Positions 1-64,000 of a stretch of 64,000 nt of DNA are shown one piece after another (within the stretch, counting starts at the first letter, position 1; the number at the start of each line of letters is the position of its first letter). This stretch comes from Hirundichthys speculiger (taxonomy: Eukaryota > Chordata > Actinopteri > Beloniformes > Exocoetidae). The notes beneath the pieces were generated by a model. The model did no database searches. It worked only from the letters and a program-made list of their open reading frames with translations, and had not been told where the DNA came from. Made by a program: the position numbers and the translations under genes. The stretch covers positions 186,001-250,000 of the forward strand of contig JAGFBZ010001180.1 in NCBI GenBank assembly GCA_018398805.1, written 5' to 3'.

Positions 1-186
1 AGAAATGCATTTTCACTTTGCATAGTATTATTCTAAATTATTTTTGACTCAACAGGAAAATATTTCGGCTTGAAACTAGATCAAATATTCACCAGCTCCG
101 CTGATCTCTGTTTCCTGGTAAACTACTGCATGCTGAAACAGAGAACGTGCAGGTTCTCTTCCGTTTTTCCCCACTTGATGGAACTT

Positions 187-1580
187 TTTATTAAACTAAG
201 TAAGTTTAGCATAAAAGAAAAGGTCATTTCATCATCTATTAGTGACTTAACAGCATTAGCGTTTGTTTGTGGATGTTTTATTTGCCTTCTAAAATCATCT
301 GTCCTGATAAACATCATGACACCTCTGAAGGAGTTGCAGCTGGGTGCAAATATTATTTGAATAGGCTTTTTTGAAGCTTGATGAAATCAGAACAGAAAAA
401 AATAATAATTCTTGCTTGAGGCACAAATTTGAGTTTGTTATTGAGTCATTGAGTCAAAAAAAAAAGTTTCTTGTTCAGATGAAAGTTCTTGTGATGGAAA
501 AGGGATTTAAGTGACAGGCAGAATTAACAGCTTGCAGTTACTGAAAATAGTTTCCATAGGTACCAAACACAAAATGAGAAAGTGAACCTGATGTTGCAAA
601 GTAATAAAAAACAAAGCTGAGCTGTGAAATATATTGCTTCTTGATTATATCTTGATGCAGAAGGTAAAAGTGACCACCGAAGTTTCACGCACACCATTTG
701 GCCATAAATAGCTGAGCAGCAGTGCAGTGGTGTCTCTGGACATGGGAATGCTGATGCCCACCATCCATTACATTTGGATTTTGGTACTGGCAATAACAAT
801 GAGCTATAAGGACACTAAAGATATACTGCTTACACAAACATACTGATGTACATGTGGAAACTCAACTATTAGCCAGAGAAGCCTGAATAGTGTCTCTGTC
901 AGGCCTCTAGATTTGACATGCATGCTGTGAAGCAACATGGGTCCTTTTCTTCAGATATTTTCCAGAAACTAGCAGGTAAAAGTTTTTAAATCTGCAGCTA
1001 CTGACATTTTCTAAAGAGAGACCACACACAAGTAGTTCTGCATTCTGCCCTCTCTCCTCTACGAAGCCCTGAATGAAACAAGAAACCATTTCTGAAACAG
1101 AAGTTAAAGCTGTCATGTAACACAGTCGAGGTATGACAGTAACACTTTGTGTTTCTAACCGCTGTGTTTTTTTGTTTTTTTTTCTTGTTTTTTTCTTTTT
1201 TTAAATCAAATGACATTTTCTCCACTTTGAAAACCACTTCCTCCTATTCTTCCCAGCTTAAAGAATCTTTTGGCTGAAACAAAAAAAAAAAACCCATTCA
1301 ACATCATCATTTGGCTTTCCTCACATGCAGCCAAAAATAAAACAATTTTGCTTTTGTCATCACATTCTTTTGATTTTTCGTCCCGGATTTAACATTAGTC
1401 GGAGGGGTAGGGGACTTTGTTTTCATTGCTTCAACATTTGACTCATCCTTTTTGCAGTGACAGTGAAGTAGAGCAATGTACTGCGAACACTTCTTTGTTC
1501 ACATTCGAGAAATAAAACAGAACAAAATCTTAAGACTTAGTCAACAATTGGCTCAACATAAGTAAAAACACAAAGACTCA

Positions 1581-1611
<31 letters not shown>

Positions 1612-1676
1612 CTTAAATAGAAACTACTATTTTTAACTTCTTCCCATGAAGAAAGTCAGTGTGAGGGAGGGTAAGG
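187..1676 (-). other. zswim5: zswim5 3' UTR and candidate poly(A) signals
   Basis: Downstream of the stop codon on the minus strand the sequence is AT-rich with no further conserved frame. AATAAA hexamers on the minus strand lie at 282-277 and 192-187, which would give a 3' UTR of roughly 1.4-1.5 kb. No clear GU-rich element follows either, so the cleavage site is a guess. On the plus strand there are A runs at 1579-1609 and T runs at 1167-1201. Positions 1-186 show nothing I can name. Confidence 0.35.
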
Positions 1677-59570
<57,894 letters not shown>

Positions 59571-61849
59571 TAAAACACCACCAAAAATTATGATCTGACA
59601 GCGTGTGAGATATTAAATTCAATTTTGGTCACATAAGTCATATCTCATGAATTATATTTCCACAAAATATAATCTGTTGAAGTTTAAATAAAAAATTATC
59701 AATAGTAGCCAAATAGTTAGTTCATAATCATATTTAGATGTTAACACTGAAACATTTTTAAATCACCTTTTATGGAAGTATGTTTTACTTACCTGATAGA
59801 TCAAAAGGAATCTACTTCTTACATGTTATTATTGACCTACTGCAAATTTTCTTATCCAAATATCTTCAAATATTTATGTAGCTTTTTTTTTTTTTTAAAA
59901 TTCTCCAGACATTTGGATTTATGGTAAAATGTTATACACTTATCCTTGCATTCATTCTATCACAATGTGTGCGAATCTTCTGGAATGCAGTTACTCAAAA
60001 CAAATGCAATGCAACAGAGAGAACAAGTGTTCTTTTTCAGTTAAGTTGCTATTATTTTAGCCTTCAGTCGTTATTGGGTACGGCTGGTCAGCTATGGCTT
60101 TATGCTACTTCCTGGTTCTTATGCACTCTCTTGGTGCACATCTAGACAACTGAGGTAAAAGTTGTTTTTCTAGTGTTGATGGTCTTCTAGGCCAAGAACA
60201 ATAACAACGTGAGTCACATTCCCTGTTGAAAAGTGTACTAAAGTGGTTCTTATCCCCATGTACCTGAGACCTATCTTTCCAGCGCTCTAGAAACCAAAGA
60301 TGCCTTTTTTTCTGGTTCTGTTTATCATGACTGAGAATACTAACAATGTCCACCTGTTCTCCTATTTTGACAATAGACTTACATAGCAGTGCTGCACAGA
60401 TAAAGCCCCAGCGGCACATAAAAGGACAGAGATTTTTATTCGTTTATATTTTTAAAGGCTTTGGTTCTTTTCAAGAAAGAACCAGAAGTGCCAAAATGCC
60501 TTTTTTTTTTTTTTTTTTGAAAATGATGTCTAAACATTGCACCAACAAGCCTTTGTCTTTTATTTTAAAAGTCCAGTATCCACATTTCCTCTGTCTGTGC
60601 TTGTGACTTCTTGTAGCTTTATCAGGCAGAGAGAGCAACAGTACAGCCTGGAGAGAGAGAGACGGAGGGGGTCAGTGGACAGAGGAGGTTGAGAATGGTC
60701 CTTGACACTAACCATCACAATAACAAACCTCTCAAGTCTCAGTCACTGTCATGCCAGCCAGAGCTCCCAGGTCAGCTCCCATGTGATCAAATATTCTTTA
60801 TAACCAACCAGAAAGGCTGTTAACCACCGAGATGAAGAGAAAAACATAAAAACAAGGCAGGAAACAAAAACATGGCAAATAACAGGAACAAATCGAGTGG
60901 AGCTGATTGGTTTTGTTAGCTGCCTGGTCTTGAGCTCTACCTGTAATCCGTCTGTGAAACTGTGTCACTGGATCATTGAGTCGTCTTTAAAACCGATAGA
61001 ACAACTTTCTCCCTGAACTCCTTATCTTGAAAAGACATCAAGGCCCTCCACATGTGCGCATTTTACCCTAGAGTAGTAAACAGTCTCAGCAGCTCCTCAT
61101 GAATAACAAAGTTATTGTTTCACTAATTAAATTCACACCATTAGGTGCCCCATAAATATCAATTACCTCAGGTCTCCAAATACACATTCACTTGAATGGC
61201 TACAACATGAAGTTCTGGGTCTGTTTCTCACAGCAGGACACGAATGGTTTTAAAGTTAACTGTCTTGCTCAGACCGCGACTTATTTCCCCTCAGAATGGA
61301 GCCTGCTGCTCATTTACCTGAGGCTGGACCTGAATGTTGCACGCTTTAAGTGTAATTAAGCAATTTTTGTGGAGAAAAGTTCAAAGTGTGCAGAAAAATG
61401 CCTTTATGAAAAACAATGGGGCGCATGTCTTTATCATAGTATCATTTTTGCGCCCTAAAAAGCTGACTAAATGTTTGCCAGTGTGCTTTTTTGTGGCTAA
61501 AGCAGAATTTGTGGGTTTGGGTGTTTATGAAAAAAAAAAAAAAAGAAGAATGTTTGTATTAAGATTTAGTTAGCCAGATTCAAATGCTTAACTCAAGTGA
61601 GGAAAAGTTGCATAGATAGAGTAACAGTGCTTTTATACCTTATTGTTAAATATAAGCAGCCTAAGACCCTGTAGGAGATTTATCAGTAAAGTATGGACAT
61701 CGCTGAGGAGGAAAGTGAATCCTCCAATGCATTATGAGCCAACACTATAATGCAGGCTTTTAGTACTTGTGTCTAGGAGAACTTGTGATCCTGACTTGAG
61801 TTTTATTTTTCTTATATTGTCTGCCACAGGCCTCGTGATGAACTGTCGA
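59571..61849. other. Upstream region of zswim5
   Basis: 2.3 kb without gene evidence, AT-rich, with T runs at 59884-59895 and 60500-60518. The stretch 61040-61250 is rich in homeodomain and SOX words (see findings) and may be a proximal enhancer. Confidence 0.6.
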
Positions 61850-61930
61850 TATGTCCAGGGTGTACCCCTGGCTTTCACCCAGAGAGAGCTGGGATGGGCT
61901 CCAGCAGATCCCCGTGACCCAAAGTAGAAA
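61850..61930 (+). mobile_element. Retroposon 3' tail, plus orientation
   Basis: ATGTCCAGGGTGTACCCCTG, then GAGAGCTGGGATGGGCTCC and CCCGTGACCC, match my memory of a widespread teleost non-LTR retroposon end. It is followed after about 50 bp by an (ATAC)n microsatellite, as such tails often are. Confidence 0.6.
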
Positions 61931-61984
61931 TGAGTAGGGATATAGGGTATATATAAATAGGGTATGTATAAATATAAATAAATA

Positions 61985-62003
61985 TATACATACATACATA
62001 CAT

Positions 62004-62038
<35 letters not shown>

Positions 62039-62072
62039 TATATTTTTTTCTTTTTTAAAAAAAAAAAAAAGA
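61985..62072. repeat. (ATAC)n-(CA)n microsatellite and A/T tracts
   Basis: About nine ATAC units run into (CA)n up to 62038, followed by T and A runs to about 62070. Confidence 0.9.
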
Positions 62073-63745
62073 GTTATTTCATACTAATGAGAGTGAACGC
62101 TAGATTTAAGGAATGCAAAGTTTGTGAGCATAAACTCAGTTGTCACTTCTTAAATAGAGTCATCTCAATAGATTTTTGGTTAGCCTTGGCTCTCAAATGT
62201 TCCTGTCAAATAGATATATTTTTTTCTCTTCACTGTCCTTGTTCTCTCATTTACACAATAATTGACAATTGCAAAGGCCATGAAGATGTCTTATCAGCTT
62301 GGGATAAAGCCAGTCCACGTATAAAATGCCTGATTGTTACGACCTGGCTCGTAGGGCTGCAACGTAAAATGGAGACTGAACACTGACATGGGAAAGTAAA
62401 AGGTTATAATATAACTGATAATCGAAAGTCAAAAGTCCAGAATCACCAACAACCAAGCAGCAGCAGTAATGTAAAGCCCCCTTCATGTGAGCCACACCAG
62501 GAAACCTTTATCCACAGCTTCACAGGTGCAGTCAATGAAGCCATTGGATCCACACCCATGCACTGCTGTACAGAGGGGCGTATCACTGATGCACGGACAC
62601 CATGGTTGAAATTAAGCCCTGAGCTTGAACCTTTGGAAATGTGGAAGAAAAATTAGACTATATAAAGATCTATGCTTCTCTGTGCATCCCCTTCACACTT
62701 CTAAAGGCTGCTTTTTGGCTCGCAATTATATTGAACAATAGACCAAAGCCAATGGAGGATGCAACCCGTTGCCATGGAAATGATTATGATGGATTTGTGG
62801 ATAGACAGAGCAGGTAATTGGAAAAAGATTGATGGGTGACAGAGTGAAAGAGAGAGCTGGAAAGAGATGGATAGAGAGGGGGATAAATTACCAACACAGC
62901 AGTGAGAGGAGGAAAAAAAGTCCTATTAGACACAATCTTTGTGGGATTTACAATTACATAATGACGCATCCTCTCTCATCAAGTCAATAGGCAATCATTC
63001 TTTCTTACTCTTGGAGCCATTCCCTCGCCTCTCTTTTGTATCCTTGTATTAGTCCCTCTTTCTAGGGAGTATACTTTCCCCCAAATTTTCCATCCTGACT
63101 TAGAAGAGGAAAATGGGTTTTGTCCATATAATTCCTCCTACTATCAGTCATTGCAGAGAAGAGTTCGAAATATCCCTTGGCAAAGCTTTTATACAGATAC
63201 ATACACAAAAGCAATGTACAATAATGTAAAAATGCGATGTCTTGAATGATGTATTATCAGTTATTGTGGAGGAGCCTTGAGGTAGAGAGGCCAGTTGATG
63301 AGTTGAATGTCATCAGTGAGGCTACAAAGAAACTGCTAAGGAACTGTAGGGATGGCCATGAAAATAGGCTAAAATGTATCTGTGGTCAAAAAAACATACG
63401 CTATGTTTGTGCTGGGAAGCTGAAAAGGGTGTAGTGATGAAAATGGGAAATGTGCATCTACAAAATGTAAGTTTGTTCATTTCTGGGGGCAGATGCACTA
63501 AAGTCTGTTTTCTTTTTGATACAGAAATGTTCTCTCCCAATTTATTTAACTATGCATCCAGATGGTTTTCTTTTATGAATTTCTGTCATTGCGAAGTTTA
63601 GCAGAAGTGCACAAATCTGAATTCCACAAATTTTTTAGCCATAAGTGAATGGAGGTCAGAAATAAAAAAGTGCACCCTGCTTTTTCTGCAACAGATGAAC
63701 TGTGTATTTTGTCATTTGACTTGGTGGAGATGATCAGGAGAGGCA
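62073..63745. other. Upstream region, 62.1-63.7 kb
   Basis: AT-rich, with a GA-rich stretch around 62845-62885. No coding sequence, RNA gene or transposon end was recognised. Confidence 0.6.
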
Positions 63746-64000
63746 CACCCTTACAAAAAAGAAGTAAACTTCAAGTTTAACTTTTCAAGTATACTTAAGT
63801 GAGGTTTGAGTACACTTAACTGTACCAAGTATACTTATATTTATGTACTATTACTGTACTTACATGTGTACTAGTTAGTATACTTATATACTAAAAGTAT
63901 CCTGATTTGGCCCACTTTTGAGTATACTTAAGTAAGCTTTAAGATTACCTCAAGTATAAATGAAGTATGTATGAGTATACTTAAATTATACTATTATCTG
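63746..64000. mobile_element. AGTATACTTA-rich element, cut by the window end
   Basis: From CTTACAAAAAAGAAGTAAAC at about 63750 to the end, the self-complementary word AAGTATACTT or AGTATACTTA recurs at 63787, 63827, 63876, 63921 and 63974, with partial copies between. Such sequence looks like a known type of teleost MITE with internal palindromes; the other end is outside the window. Confidence 0.55.

Overview
The window is eukaryotic and very probably from a teleost fish. It carries one protein-coding gene whose exons are split by GT-AG introns. The introns are full of dinucleotide and tetranucleotide microsatellites, small DNA transposons with terminal inverted repeats (hAT, pogo-like, Tc1-like and unclassified) and short retroposon tails of types I associate with ray-finned fish. 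I see no bacterial operons, CRISPR arrays, rRNA or tRNA genes. The closest family is a strong call; the species is not determined.

The gene is zswim5, a SWIM-type zinc-finger protein, on the minus strand. I rebuilt 16 coding exons from the ATG at 59420-59418 to the stop at 1679-1677. Their lengths sum to 3480 nt, or 1159 residues plus stop, with consistent phase at every junction. Exon 1 (58895-59420) carries the low-complexity N terminus and the conserved block before the zinc finger. Exon 2 (16611-16798) carries the CxC...CxH SWIM finger. Exons 3-15 (16485 down to 4341) carry the helical middle. Exon 16 (1677-2539) carries the 287-residue C-terminal block. Intron 1 is about 42 kb; introns 2-15 fit within about 14 kb.

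Layout from left to right: 1-1676 is 3' UTR and 3' flank; 1677-16798 is the exon 16 to exon 2 cluster, whose introns hold a Tc1-like transposase relic, two MITE-like elements and a tRNA-derived SINE relic; 16799-58894 is intron 1; 58300-59460 is CpG-rich and covers the start of intron 1, exon 1 and the presumed promoter; 59421-64000 is upstream sequence with no gene that I can support.

Intron 1 holds the most unusual structure. Two copies of one hAT family lie in opposite orientation 3.6 kb apart; the longer copy still encodes a BED zinc finger. There are also two pogo-like elements 0.6 kb apart, a MITE whose long arms enclose a (GT)n tract, a run of three perfect palindromes, a three-unit minisatellite, and several blocks rich in homeodomain, SOX, TCF and POU-like words that could be enhancers. 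No multi-gene system is present; the window is one developmental gene with its repeats and candidate regulatory DNA.
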